The position numbers were made by a program, and so were the translations under genes. Below the pieces are notes generated by a model. That model saw only the letters and a program-made list of their open reading frames with translations, searched no databases and had not been told where the DNA came from. A stretch of 64,000 nt of DNA, from assembly GCA_002422085.1 (NCBI GenBank), contig DISZ01000010.1, positions 1 to 64,000 on the forward strand. Direction: 5' to 3'. This stretch comes from Rhodobacteraceae bacterium UBA6197 (GTDB taxonomy: Bacteria; Pseudomonadota; Alphaproteobacteria; Rhodobacterales; Rhodobacteraceae). Shown in pieces: positions 52,726-61,690 of the stretch (position 1 is its first letter; every line of letters begins with the position of its first letter).

Positions 52726-53067
52726 CTATTCCTTTTCCATCGTGCATTGCAGCGGATGTTGATGGCGGCGGGCAAAATCCATCACCTGCGCCACCTTGGT
52801 TTCGGCCACCTCATGCGAGAAAACGCCCACCACCGCCAGCCCCTTCTTGTGCACCGTCAGCATGATCTCGAACGCCTGAGCATGATTGAGACCAAAGAAC
52901 CGCTCGAGGATATGCACCACGAACTCCATCGGGGTGTAGTCGTCATTCAACAACAGCACCTTGTAAAGCGGCGGGCGTTGGGTCTTTGGCTTGGTCTTGG
53001 TGGCAACGCCCAGATCGCCTTCCGGGTCGTCCTTGCGGTCGGCCATCATCTGGGGCGGGGTGTGCAC
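52726..53067 (-). CDS. clpS: ClpS adaptor protein
   Basis: 113 residues. A flexible charged N-terminus precedes the ClpS core (LYKVLLLNDDYTPMEFVVHIL, AFEIMLTVHKKGLAVVGVFS and EVAETK). It delivers N-degron substrates to the ClpAP protease; no clpA lies nearby. The start is taken as GTG at 53067 because AGGAG sits 6 bases upstream; two ATG codons at 53049 and 53046 have no ribosome site. Confidence 0.9.
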   Translation of the reverse strand: MHTPPQMMADRKDDPEGDLGVATKTKPKTQRPPLYKVLLLNDDYTPMEFVVHILERFFGLNHAQAFEIMLTVHKKGLAVVGVFSHEVAETKVAQVMDFARRHQHPLQCTMEKE

Positions 53068-53216
53068 GGGCGGCTCCTGATCGGGAATCGGGTTGGGCGG
53101 TTCTCGGAAATATAGACCCAATGGCGCATATGAAAAGGCCCTGACTTGGTGAATGGCTGCTCGCCGTTGTCCTTGCCGACGTTTCGCGGCTAAAACGCGG
53201 CAACAGGAGACTGCCC

Positions 53217-53912
53217 ATGCTGACCACCATTGGCTTTGATGCCGACGACACGCTCTGGCACAATGAGCGCTTCTTTCAACTGACGCAAACCCGCTTTGCC
53301 GACCTTCTGGCCGAACACGCCGCCGCAGAGCATCTGGCCGAACGTCTCCTGGCCGCCGAGCGGCGCAATATTGGCCACTACGGATTCGGGGTGAAGGGCT
53401 TTGTGCTGTCGATGATCGAGACTGCAATCGAGGTGACCGGGTCGCGGGTGCCGGCCAGCGTCATTGCCGAACTGATCGAGGCCGGGCACGACATGCTGGC
53501 CCATCCGATCGAGCTGTTGCCGCAGGTGCGCGAAACCGTGGCGGCGCTGGCCGGGCGGTATCGTCTTGTGGTCATCACCAAGGGCGATCTGCTGGATCAG
53601 GAACGCAAGCTGGCGCAATCGGGCCTGGGCGACCTGTTCGACGGGGTCGAAATCGTCTCGGACAAGACCCCCGAGGTCTATGCGAAAGTATTCGCCCGCC
53701 ACGGCACTGGTGCGGCAGAAGGGCTGATGGTGGGTAACTCTTTGAAATCCGACGTTTTACCAATGCTGAACGCTGGCGGTTGGGGCGTGTATGTGCCGCA
53801 CGACCTGACCTTTGCGCTGGAACACGCCGAGCCCCCCTTGGGCCACCCGCGCTATGCCAGCATCACCGATCTGGGCGCGCTGCCCGAGGTTTTGGTCCGG
53901 ATCAACGGTTGA
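53217..53912 (+). CDS. HAD family phosphatase-like hydrolase
   Basis: 231 residues. Motif I is GFDADDTLWHNE, motif II is VVITKGD and the C-terminal motif is GNSLKSDV. The second Asp of motif I is kept. A cap domain of about 90 residues lies between. The substrate is not predictable. AGGAG precedes the ATG; divergent from clpS, 149 bases apart. Confidence 0.88.
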   Translation: MLTTIGFDADDTLWHNERFFQLTQTRFADLLAEHAAAEHLAERLLAAERRNIGHYGFGVKGFVLSMIETAIEVTGSRVPASVIAELIEAGHDMLAHPIELLPQVRETVAALAGRYRLVVITKGDLLDQERKLAQSGLGDLFDGVEIVSDKTPEVYAKVFARHGTGAAEGLMVGNSLKSDVLPMLNAGGWGVYVPHDLTFALEHAEPPLGHPRYASITDLGALPEVLVRING

Positions 53913-54090
53913 CAGACGATCTTGTATCGCAACGCAGCCGCATCCCAGCATCTTGTTTCGTTGCGTGAAAGACGCAGTGAAACTCCTTGAATTAATGGTA
54001 TTTTCAGCGGGCCAAACCCGTGCTAGGCTGATCCAGAGCAATAAGCCCCACCAAAAATCGGGGCGCTGAGGCAGAAAAAGGGCGAGAACC

Positions 54091-55806
54091 GTGACCACGC
54101 TTGCGCGCTGGGTCCATTGCGGGCTGTTGACACTTATTCTTTTCGTAGCGCCTGCGGTGGTGCTGGCAGCGCCTTATGCAGCGCTGGTGATGGATGCGCG
54201 CACCGGAGAAGTGCTTTATTCCAAGAACGCCGACACCCGATTGCACCCGGCCTCACTGACCAAGATGATGACGCTCTACATCACTTTCGAAGCGATCGAG
54301 CACGGCGAAATCAGCCTTGATACGATGGTTACCGTGTCCAAGAACGCCGCCTCGCAACCGCCATCGCGGCTGGGGCTGCGGGCCGGGCAAAAGATCGCCG
54401 TGCGCTACCTGATTCGCGCCGCCGCCATCAAATCGGCCAATGACGCGGCCGCCGCCCTCGGTGATCATATCGGCGGCAACGAAGCGAATTTTGCCGCCCG
54501 GATGAACCGCACCGCCAAGGCGCTGGGGATGAAAAATACCACCTTCAAGAACGCCAACGGCCTGACCCGCGAGGGCCACCTGTCCACCGCACACGACATG
54601 ACCCTGCTGGGGCGCCGGCTGTTTTACGATTTCCCGCAGTATTACAACATCTTCTCGCGGCGCACCGCCGATGCGGGCATGGCGAAGGTCGCCAACACCA
54701 ACCGCCGCTTTCTGGACGCCTATGAAGGCGCCGATGGCATCAAGACCGGCTACACCAACCCGGCGGGCTTCAACCTGACCGCCTCGGCGCAGCGCGGCAA
54801 CAAACGGATCATCGCCACCATGTTTGGCGGCACCTCGACCGCACAGCGCAACGCCAAAGTAGCCGAGCTGCTGGACCTGGGCTTTAGTCGCGCCCCGGGC
54901 CGGGTCAAGGAAAACCAACCCCCCGCGCCGCAATATCTGGCCGAGGCATCCCCTGCCCCAACGCAATCCGAGGCGCCCGGCGCCAGCGGCAAGACCCTCC
55001 GCCTGGTTGCCGCCCCCGCGCGCAGCCCCCGTCCAACGGCCCGCCCGGGTGTTGTGCAGCACGATGTTGACGCGGTTGCGCTGGCGGTTGCTGCCGCTGT
55101 TGAAGCGCAAGTTGCGCCAAAAGTCGCGGCAACGCCCCCCGACGCCAGCCCCGAGGCCAGCCCCGAACCCTCCGCCCCGGTCTCCTTGCAACTGGCCAGC
55201 GCCACCTCGCCTCGCCCGCTGCCCGCACCGGCCCGACCCGAAGCCACCGCCCCGATCGAAACCGCACCCGAAACGCCTGCCTTCGCTCAGGCGACAGCGC
55301 CGCAGCCTGAAACGGTGCACCTCGCCCAGGTCGCCGCCGCCGAACAGGCCGCCCTCGACGAAGATGCCTACGCCGAGGGCGACCGCGCAGAGCCTGCCCC
55401 TTTCGGCGGCCAGTTCCTGCAATCCTCCGCAGCGCAACCCGAAACCCTCGCGCTGATCGACAGCGCCGCACCGCGCGCGCGCCCGGAAACGCTGATCCTC
55501 GCCTCGCTGACCCCCGAGGCGCCCGGCCCGCATGAAGACCCCGAGGTCATCGCCCGCGTCTCTTCTTCGGGCGGGCGGCACTGGGGCATCAGCCTCGGCA
55601 ATTACCCCTCGCAGTTTCAGGCCGAACGACAGCTTTTGCAAATTGCCCTGATGGAAAGCGATACCCTGTCGGACGCCCTGCGCAAGGTCGCCAAGCGCAA
55701 GACCGGTTTCGAGGCCAACTTCGTCGGCATGTCGCACGAAACTGCCGACCTCGCCTGCCGCCGCCTCAATGCGCGCAGCACCGACTGCACCGTGATCGGC
55801 CCCTGA
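54091..55806 (+). CDS. dacF: D-alanyl-D-alanine carboxypeptidase with SPOR domain
   Basis: 571 residues. The signal peptide ends near VVLAAP. The penicillin-binding domain has SLTK (Ser55/Lys58), SAN (115-117) and KTG (218-220), the full active-site set of class C PBP5-type enzymes that trim pentapeptides. A Pro/Ala-rich linker of about 200 residues follows, then a SPOR domain (about 493-571, HWGISLGNYPSQFQAERQL) that binds denuded septal glycan. This suggests septal targeting. GTG start. The gene lies before the cco cluster and is convergent with ccoS; no functional link is evident. The name is by family. Confidence 0.88.
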   Translation: MTTLARWVHCGLLTLILFVAPAVVLAAPYAALVMDARTGEVLYSKNADTRLHPASLTKMMTLYITFEAIEHGEISLDTMVTVSKNAASQPPSRLGLRAGQKIAVRYLIRAAAIKSANDAAAALGDHIGGNEANFAARMNRTAKALGMKNTTFKNANGLTREGHLSTAHDMTLLGRRLFYDFPQYYNIFSRRTADAGMAKVANTNRRFLDAYEGADGIKTGYTNPAGFNLTASAQRGNKRIIATMFGGTSTAQRNAKVAELLDLGFSRAPGRVKENQPPAPQYLAEASPAPTQSEAPGASGKTLRLVAAPARSPRPTARPGVVQHDVDAVALAVAAAVEAQVAPKVAATPPDASPEASPEPSAPVSLQLASATSPRPLPAPARPEATAPIETAPETPAFAQATAPQPETVHLAQVAAAEQAALDEDAYAEGDRAEPAPFGGQFLQSSAAQPETLALIDSAAPRARPETLILASLTPEAPGPHEDPEVIARVSSSGGRHWGISLGNYPSQFQAERQLLQIALMESDTLSDALRKVAKRKTGFEANFVGMSHETADLACRRLNARSTDCTVIGP

Positions 55807-55858
55807 CTCCCGGCCTCCGCTGACCCCCAAGCAATGCCGCCTCGGGGTCAGACCCGCA

Positions 55859-55891
55859 TTTCAGCTTCGTCAAAATATCCCCGCCGGAGGC
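55859..55891 (+). repeat. 33-bp intergenic element, family A copy 3
   Basis: TTTCAGCTTCG then AAAATATCCCCGCCGGAGGC after two bases, between the convergent dacF and ccoS genes. Confidence 0.75.
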
Positions 55892-55959
55892 TTCCTGCGG
55901 CGCAAATGGCGCAAACCTCAGGGCTTGGGCCTCAGGATACGGGCCTCAGATCCCGAACC

Positions 55960-56118
55960 TCAGGGCTTGGGCCGCTCGTCCCATTCGGTCGACAAGATCC
56001 GTTCGCTGTCACCCTTGGGGTCATCATACTGGCGACGCTTCAGCGTCCAGAAGAACGCCACCAGACCGACACCGCCCATGAACAGCGAGATCGGAATCAG
56101 ATATACCAGCGTTTCCAT
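55960..56118 (-). CDS. ccoS: Cytochrome cbb3 oxidase maturation protein CcoS
   Basis: 52 residues, shorter than usual gene-prediction cut-offs. The sequence METLVYLIPISLFMGG begins a single membrane helix; the tail contains QYDDPKGDSERIL, the conserved CcoS/FixS end. It is needed for active cbb3 oxidase in Rhodobacter capsulatus. It starts 6 bases after the ccoI stop, the usual ccoGHIS order. Confidence 0.9.
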   Translation of the reverse strand: METLVYLIPISLFMGGVGLVAFFWTLKRRQYDDPKGDSERILSTEWDERPKP

Positions 56119-56124
56119 TCTGCC

Positions 56125-58341
56125 CTACTTCAGCCGCAACGAATTCAGCGACACCGTAATCGAAGACATCGACATCGCCAAGGCCGCCGCCAGAGGCGTC
56201 GCCAAACCGGCCAATGCAATCGGCACCGCCACGACGTTGTACAGCAGCGAAATCGAGAAATTCTCCTTGATCCGCCGCCGCGCCTTCACCGCAACCCGCA
56301 CCGCCTCGGCCACCGGCGCCAGATCCTGCCCCAAAAGCACGATATCCGAGGCCGTTCGCGCCGCATCCAGCGCCGAGGCAGGAGACACCGATACATGCGC
56401 ACCGGCCAACGCAGCGGTGTCGTTCAGCCCGTCACCGACCATCAGCACCTTTGCCCCCGACGCCGTCAACTCGGCGACCAGCGCCGCCTTTTCGGCGGGC
56501 AGCGCGCCGGCGCGCCACCGGGTAATCCCGAGCCGTTCGGCAAGGGCCGACACAGCGCCCTCGACATCGCCCGACACCAGATGCACCGCCTTGCCCTGCG
56601 CCAGAAACTTCGCCACCGCCGCGTCGGCGCCGGGCCGCAGCCGGTCGGCAAAACGCACCGAAACCGGTGCCGCAGCCCCGATCTGCAAATGTGTTGCCGT
56701 CACCGTGCCGGGGGTGGCCCCCAGCCAATCCGCCCGCCCAAGCCGCACCAGAGCGCCGTTGAACCGACCCTCGATGCCATAGCCCGGCACTTCACGCAGA
56801 TCCACGACCGCTGCGGGAACGACACCGGCCAGCCGCGCCGCCTCGGCCAGGGCGCGCGCCAGAGGATGCGACGAGGCGCCCGCCAGCGCCGCTGCCACAG
56901 CCAGATCGGCGGCATCAAGATCGGCCAGGTTTTCAGGCTCGGGCGCCCCCATGGTCAGGGTGCCGGTCTTGTCAAAGACCACGGTATCAATCTCGGCCAG
57001 ACGTTCCAGCGCGGTGCCATCCTTGATCAGCAACCCGGCGCGAAACAGCTTGCCGCTGGCCGCCGTGACCACGGCCGGCACCGCAAGCCCCAGCGCACAG
57101 GGGCAAGTGATGATCAGCACGGCGGCAGCAATGTTCACCGCAAAGCGCACATCGCCGCCGGTTTTCCACATCCAGAAGGCAAAGGCCGAAAACGACAGCA
57201 GATGCACCAGCGGCGAATAAAGCCGTGCCGCACGTTCCGCGAGCGAGGTGTAGCGGTTCTTGGCGCTTTCCGCCGTGGCCACCAGATCGGCCATCCGATG
57301 CAAGGAACTGTCGCGCCCCGCCGCCGTCACCCGCAACGTCAAGGGTCCGGTCAGGTTGACCTCGCCGGTCGAAAGCACTTCGCCGGGGCCTGCCCAGACC
57401 GGCAGGCTTTCGCCGGTCAGCAGGGATCGGTCCATCTCGCTGGTGCCGTCGGTGACGATACCGTCGGCGGGCACACGGGCACCGGGGCGCACGCGCACCA
57501 GATCGCCCACGACCAGCTGCCCGACCGGCACCACGACCTCTTCGCCGCCACGCAACACGCTCGCGCGCGGCACCTCCAGCGCCGCCAGTTCTTCGGCGGC
57601 CGAGCGCGCCACGGCGCGGGTGCGGTAATCCAGATAGCGCCCGACCAACAAGAAGAACGTCAGCATCACGGCGGCATCGAAATAGGCGTGATGCCCGTGC
57701 TGCATCGTTTCATAGACCGAGATGCCCGAGGCCAGCAGGATCGCCAACGAGATCGGCACATCCATCCCCAGCCGCCCGCCCTTCAGCGAGTTCCAGGCGC
57801 TGACAAAGAACGGCTGACCGGCAAAAATCACCGTCGGCAGCGCAATCGCCGCCGAGATCCAGTGAAACAGATCGCGGGTCGTCGATTCCGCCCCGGCCCA
57901 GACCGCAATTGACAACAGCATGATGTTCATCATCGCAAAACCGGCCACGCCGATCCGCATCAGAATATCGCGGCCGCGCTTGTCGGCCTCGGTTGCCGAC
58001 AGCAGGCCCGGGTCAAGCTCGTGCGCCTCATAGCCGATCCGATCGAGCCGCCCGATCAGGTCTTCGGCGCTTACCCCCGGCTCGGCCTCGATGCTGACGC
58101 GTTTCAGCGTCAGATTGACCCGCGCCGAGCGCACCCCCTCATGGCGTTGCAATTCGCGTTCGACATCGGTGATGCAAACCGCGCAATGCGCCGTGGGCAA
58201 GGACAGCATCAGCCGCGCGTCCTTGAGATCGCCCGCCGCCGCAAGCCGTTCGGCGGCAGGCGCGGCGATACAGGCGGGGCAGGCCGACGCGGCAGGCCGC
58301 ATCGATCCGGCTGTAGACCCTGCTGCTGGCGAAACCGTCAT
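56125..58341 (-). CDS. ccoI: Cu(I) P-type ATPase CcoI for cbb3 oxidase assembly
   Basis: 738 residues. The N-terminus has a Cys-rich CPAC segment and one metal-binding domain (HCAVC). The membrane core has TCPCALG; DKTGT and GDGLND mark the phosphorylation and hinge sites. This FixI/CcoI-type pump supplies copper for the CcoN active site, not general detoxification (that is copA at 22768-25200). It starts 3 bases after the ccoH stop. Confidence 0.93.
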   Translation of the reverse strand: MTVSPAAGSTAGSMRPAASACPACIAAPAAERLAAAGDLKDARLMLSLPTAHCAVCITDVERELQRHEGVRSARVNLTLKRVSIEAEPGVSAEDLIGRLDRIGYEAHELDPGLLSATEADKRGRDILMRIGVAGFAMMNIMLLSIAVWAGAESTTRDLFHWISAAIALPTVIFAGQPFFVSAWNSLKGGRLGMDVPISLAILLASGISVYETMQHGHHAYFDAAVMLTFFLLVGRYLDYRTRAVARSAAEELAALEVPRASVLRGGEEVVVPVGQLVVGDLVRVRPGARVPADGIVTDGTSEMDRSLLTGESLPVWAGPGEVLSTGEVNLTGPLTLRVTAAGRDSSLHRMADLVATAESAKNRYTSLAERAARLYSPLVHLLSFSAFAFWMWKTGGDVRFAVNIAAAVLIITCPCALGLAVPAVVTAASGKLFRAGLLIKDGTALERLAEIDTVVFDKTGTLTMGAPEPENLADLDAADLAVAAALAGASSHPLARALAEAARLAGVVPAAVVDLREVPGYGIEGRFNGALVRLGRADWLGATPGTVTATHLQIGAAAPVSVRFADRLRPGADAAVAKFLAQGKAVHLVSGDVEGAVSALAERLGITRWRAGALPAEKAALVAELTASGAKVLMVGDGLNDTAALAGAHVSVSPASALDAARTASDIVLLGQDLAPVAEAVRVAVKARRRIKENFSISLLYNVVAVPIALAGLATPLAAALAMSMSSITVSLNSLRLK

Positions 58342-58344
58342 CGC

Positions 58345-58800
58345 TCAGCCCTTTACAAAAAAGTCGAGCCTTTGGCGAAACAGAGTGCCGTCTTTCGCCT
58401 TGGCTTCGACGTGGATCAACCAGTTTCCCGGTTTCAGCGCCACCGGGGCGGTAAACATGCCGCCCCGATAGGCCAACTCTGGGCGTTGATCGTCGCGCAC
58501 ATGGGTGGTGCGGCCGATCACGACCTCAAGCGTCGCGATCGGGGCCGGAAGCCCCGCCTTGTCACGGACAATCAAGCTGATGATGCCGTTCGCGTATTCA
58601 GGGGTGACGTTCCACCCCAGCGCTTCTTGCGCCGCCCGATCGGCGTCGAAGTCCTGCGACGCGACGTAGGAATTGGCGACCTCAAGGCCCGGAAAGGTGC
58701 TGATCGCCTGCCAAGCCATCACAAGGTTGACCCCGATGATCAACGCGAACGCGCTTACCACGATGATCAGAACCTTTGTGCCGGTCAGCGGGGCTGTCAT
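58345..58800 (-). CDS. ccoH: Cytochrome cbb3 oxidase assembly protein CcoH
   Basis: 151 residues. An N-terminal membrane helix (VLIIVVSAFALIIGVNLVMA) precedes a periplasmic FixH domain with DFDADRAAQEALGW. CcoH helps assemble and stabilise the oxidase. It starts 2 bases after the ccoG stop in the ccoGHIS order. Confidence 0.92.
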   Translation of the reverse strand: MTAPLTGTKVLIIVVSAFALIIGVNLVMAWQAISTFPGLEVANSYVASQDFDADRAAQEALGWNVTPEYANGIISLIVRDKAGLPAPIATLEVVIGRTTHVRDDQRPELAYRGGMFTAPVALKPGNWLIHVEAKAKDGTLFRQRLDFFVKG

Positions 58801-58802
58801 TG

Positions 58803-60248
58803 TCAGCTGTCCTTTCCGTTGAACACCGTGCCGGCGCTGACGCGGTCAACGCTGGTCGTGTCTTCTACCCATATACGAAGCTCGGTTCGGGCATCCAGCG
58901 CCGTTTTGCTGCCAGAGGGCGCGGTAACGTAAACGCGTTGAGTCAGCGTTTCATCTGCAGGCACGGTGACGATATTGCCCTCGATCCCTTCCAGCACCAC
59001 TTTCAGCGTTTCCGCCACGCCCGGCTCTTCCGAGGTCACGCTGATACGGAACGGCACGTCCGAACCTGCCTTGTTGCGCAAACGGATCTTGTAGATGTTG
59101 CGGATCGCGCCATCCGATTCCATCACATAGGTCGGATTGCGTTCCGGCGTCACGTTGAAATCGATCGGCGAACGCAGGAACAGCGCCACAATCAGCCCAA
59201 CGCCGATACCACCCCAAAGCGTGAAGTAAAGGATCGTGCGCGGCCGGAAGATGTGCTTCCAGATCTTGGTCGGATGGCCGCCGGAACGCTCCATCGTCTC
59301 GTCTTTCAGCGCCAGATAGTCGATCAGGCCGCGCGGTCGGTCAATCTTGTCCATCACTTCGTTGCAGGCGTCGATGCACAGGCCGCAGGTGATGCATTCA
59401 AGCTGCTGGCCGTCGCGGATATCAATCCCCATCGGACAGACGTTGACACAGGCCATGCAGTCGATGCAATCGCCATGCCCTTCGGCCACGCCGCCCTTGT
59501 GCAGCTTGGCGCGCGGTTCGCCCCGCCATTCGCGATAGCCGATGGTGATGGTGTCTTCGTCCATCATCGCGGCCTGAATCCGCGGCCAGGGGCAGGCGTA
59601 AATGCAGATCTGTTCACGCGCGAATCCGCCAAAGGCAAAGGTCAACAGCGCGGCCACGACGATCGTGGTATAGGCGAACGCGCTGGCCTGCCCGATCAGC
59701 AGGTTGTGCAGCAGCGTCGGCGCATCGGTGAAATAGAACACCCAAGCCCCGCCCGTCGCCAGGCCAATGAACAGCCACAGCACCCATTTGGTCAGCCGCA
59801 GGCGAATCTTTTGCAAATTCCAGTTCTGCCGGAACAGGCGGATGCGGTTGTTGCGATCGCCCTCAACCCAGCGCTCGACCAGAATGAAAAGGTCGGTCCA
59901 GACCGTCTGCGGACAGGCATAGCCGCACCAGACCCGGCCAAGGGCCGAGGTGAACAGAAAAAGCCCCAACCCGGCCATGATCAAAAGCCCCGCCACAAAG
60001 TAGAATTCGTGCGGCCAGATCTCGATCATGAAGAAAAAGAAGCGGCGGTTGGCCAAGTCCAGCAGCACCGCCTGATCCGGCAGGCTTGGGCCACGATCCC
60101 AGCGAATCCAAGGCGTGATGTAGTAGATACCCAGCATCAACGCCATCAAGAACCACTTGAGGTTGCGGAAGTTTCCTTTCACGCGACGCGGGAAAATCGG
60201 TTCACGAGAGGCGTAAAGCGGGGTGCTGCTATCTTCGGGTGAGCTCAC
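58803..60248 (-). CDS. ccoG: Cytochrome cbb3 oxidase assembly ferredoxin CcoG (RdxA/FixG type)
   Basis: 481 residues. About five membrane helices and two [4Fe-4S] motifs (CIDCMACVNVCPMG, then CITCGLCIDACN), followed by a periplasmic C-terminal domain. CcoG is proposed to reduce copper for CcoN assembly. The start is GTG at 60248, supported by GGAG 7 bases upstream; the longer frame has no homology. The FNR box at 60312-60325 lies 64 bases upstream. Confidence 0.93.
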   Translation of the reverse strand: MSSPEDSSTPLYASREPIFPRRVKGNFRNLKWFLMALMLGIYYITPWIRWDRGPSLPDQAVLLDLANRRFFFFMIEIWPHEFYFVAGLLIMAGLGLFLFTSALGRVWCGYACPQTVWTDLFILVERWVEGDRNNRIRLFRQNWNLQKIRLRLTKWVLWLFIGLATGGAWVFYFTDAPTLLHNLLIGQASAFAYTTIVVAALLTFAFGGFAREQICIYACPWPRIQAAMMDEDTITIGYREWRGEPRAKLHKGGVAEGHGDCIDCMACVNVCPMGIDIRDGQQLECITCGLCIDACNEVMDKIDRPRGLIDYLALKDETMERSGGHPTKIWKHIFRPRTILYFTLWGGIGVGLIVALFLRSPIDFNVTPERNPTYVMESDGAIRNIYKIRLRNKAGSDVPFRISVTSEEPGVAETLKVVLEGIEGNIVTVPADETLTQRVYVTAPSGSKTALDARTELRIWVEDTTSVDRVSAGTVFNGKDS

Positions 60249-60311
60249 GGGATATCTCCGTTGGCTGGATCTGGATTTGGTTGCTTGTGGTATGCATTGC
60301 CACAAAAGACT

Positions 60312-60325
60312 TTGACATGCGTCAA
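60312..60325. promoter_or_regulatory. FNR/FnrL-type box upstream of ccoG
   Basis: TTGACATGCGTCAA is a perfect TTGAC-N4-GTCAA palindrome, close to the FNR consensus TTGAT-N4-ATCAA. Its centre (60318.5) lies about 41 bases upstream of a plausible start near 60277, the position for a class II activator. It would switch on ccoGHIS at low oxygen. A -10 element around TGCATACC (60295-60288) is possible but not certain. Confidence 0.8.
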
Positions 60326-60493
60326 AAAGGCAGATTTCTAATACAAGTTATATCGGTGGCCCTTTCGGCAACGCGCGGACCCGTGCCAGGGTGCAGCAGA
60401 TTGCCGGTCGGCGCGCCGGAAAAGCGTCTCTGCCATCAGAGGTGCCTTTGCTGAAAAAAAGCCGTGTCGCCGTGATGGTGGCTCCTTTTCTTC

Positions 60494-60545
60494 AGAAAAG
60501 ACACCGGCACCCCAGGAAACGCGCGAACAGGACGGGGCGCCGGTG
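60494..60545 (-). terminator. Probable terminator of ccoNOQP
   Basis: On the minus strand, CACCGGCGCCCC and GGGGTGCCGGTG form a stem (11 of 12 paired) with a 20-base loop, followed by TCTTTTCT. It lies 37 bases after the ccoP stop, with a further GC palindrome at 60553-60574 between them. Confidence 0.55.
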
Positions 60546-60552
60546 CTCTACC

Positions 60553-60574
60553 CGGGGGGGCCTAGGCCCCCCCG
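60553..60574. repeat. Perfect 22-bp GC palindrome after ccoP
   Basis: C, seven G, CCTAGG, seven C, G. It lies 7 bases after the ccoP stop, without a T-run. It may stabilise the ccoNOQP message end or help termination. Confidence 0.7.
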
Positions 60575-60581
60575 AATTCTG

Positions 60582-61454
60582 TTACTCGCCGCCACCCAGA
60601 CCGTGAACGTAGGTCGCCACGGCGCGGATATCGGCTTCGGTCAGACGCTCGTTCCAGTTCGGCATCACGCCAAAACGGGCGTTGGTGACGGTCTCGGTAA
60701 GCGTCGCGACATCACCACCATAAAGCCAGATGGCATCCGTCAGGTTCGGCGCACCCTGTGCGCGGTCACCCGTGCCGTCTTCGGCGTGGCACGCGGCGCA
60801 GTTGTCAGCAAAGACCACGGCCCCTTCGGTTGCCAGATCCGCGTCAGCCTCCTGACCCGAGATCTGACGAACGTATTGAACCACCTGCTCGATCTGCGCC
60901 GGTTCCAAAAGCTCATCCTTGCCGAAGGCCGGCATTTGCGAAAAACGAGCGTCTTCGTCGGTCGTATTGCGCACACCGTGGGTAATCGTGGTGTGGATCG
61001 CCTCGATATCGCCACCCCAGAGCCAGTCGTTGTCGAGCAGGTTCGGGAAGCCCTTGTTACCGGCTGCGCCCGACCCGTGGCACTGCGCGCACCAGGTGTT
61101 GAACACGGCTTTGCCGGCATTGGCCGAGAAACCGGCCAGTTCGGGGTCAGCGCTGATCTGGGTCAGGTCGGCGGCAACCAGTTTTGCCTGAATTGGGCCA
61201 TTCGCATCGGCGTAGCGCTTGAGTTCGGCGGCCACATCCGCGCGCGTCGATGCGCCCAAAAGACCGGGGGTGGCCCCGTTGATCAATGGCCAGGCCGGAT
61301 AAGCGACCGAATAGGCCACCGCCCAGGCGATACAGACATAGAAGGTCCAAAGCCACCAACGCGGCAGGGGATTGTTGAATTCTTCAATCCCGTCCCACGA
61401 ATGGCCCGTGGTTTCGACCTCTTTTTTCGTCGCTTTCACAGGTTTTTTGCTCAT
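60582..61454 (-). CDS. ccoP: Cytochrome cbb3 oxidase subunit CcoP (dihaem cytochrome c)
   Basis: 290 residues. An N-terminal region with one membrane helix (about 35-60) precedes two cytochrome c domains with CAQCH (Cys122) and CAACH (Cys219). It passes electrons from the cytochrome bc1/c pool to CcoO. The ATG at 61454 has GGAGG 7 bases upstream; a GTG two codons earlier is too close to it. It starts 12 bases after the ccoQ stop. Confidence 0.95.
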   Translation of the reverse strand: MSKKPVKATKKEVETTGHSWDGIEEFNNPLPRWWLWTFYVCIAWAVAYSVAYPAWPLINGATPGLLGASTRADVAAELKRYADANGPIQAKLVAADLTQISADPELAGFSANAGKAVFNTWCAQCHGSGAAGNKGFPNLLDNDWLWGGDIEAIHTTITHGVRNTTDEDARFSQMPAFGKDELLEPAQIEQVVQYVRQISGQEADADLATEGAVVFADNCAACHAEDGTGDRAQGAPNLTDAIWLYGGDVATLTETVTNARFGVMPNWNERLTEADIRAVATYVHGLGGGE

Positions 61455-61466
61455 ATCCACGCCTCC

Positions 61467-61679
61467 TTACAACGTGGCGCCGTCGTTCCCGTGGCTGCCT
61501 TTGCAGCCACCGGAACAGGCGGGTTTGTCTTCATGCCGGAAGGGGATGTTTGCCACATCTTCATGCACTTTGCGGCTTCCGGGCCGCCAGGCCCAGAAAA
61601 CAACCCCGATGAAAACCAGGAACAGCGAAAGCATGACCCAGCTGTCGGCGAATTCCCGCAACAGAGAATAGGTGTCCAT
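61467..61679 (-). CDS. ccoQ: Cytochrome cbb3 oxidase subunit CcoQ
   Basis: 70 residues with one membrane helix (about 16-32, FLVFIGVVFWAW). The tail has a Cys pair in PACSGGCKG. It stabilises the CcoNOP complex. It starts 11 bases after the ccoO stop. The CxxxC in the tail is not described as functional in the family as far as I know. Confidence 0.9.
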   Translation of the reverse strand: MDTYSLLREFADSWVMLSLFLVFIGVVFWAWRPGSRKVHEDVANIPFRHEDKPACSGGCKGSHGNDGATL

Positions 61680-61690
61680 CCCCCAGCTCC

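Larger units (their letters stand above)
60249..60581. other. Gap between ccoP and ccoG with regulatory sites
   Basis: 333 bases without a gene. From the ccoP stop it holds a GC palindrome (60553-60574), a terminator-like hairpin (60494-60545) and the FNR box (60312-60325). The gap separates ccoNOQP from ccoGHIS as two transcription units. Confidence 0.7.

Noticed and set aside
55834..57912. 692-codon plus-strand frame opposite ccoS and ccoI
   Set aside because: Shadow frame; both minus-strand genes match known proteins in sequence and order.
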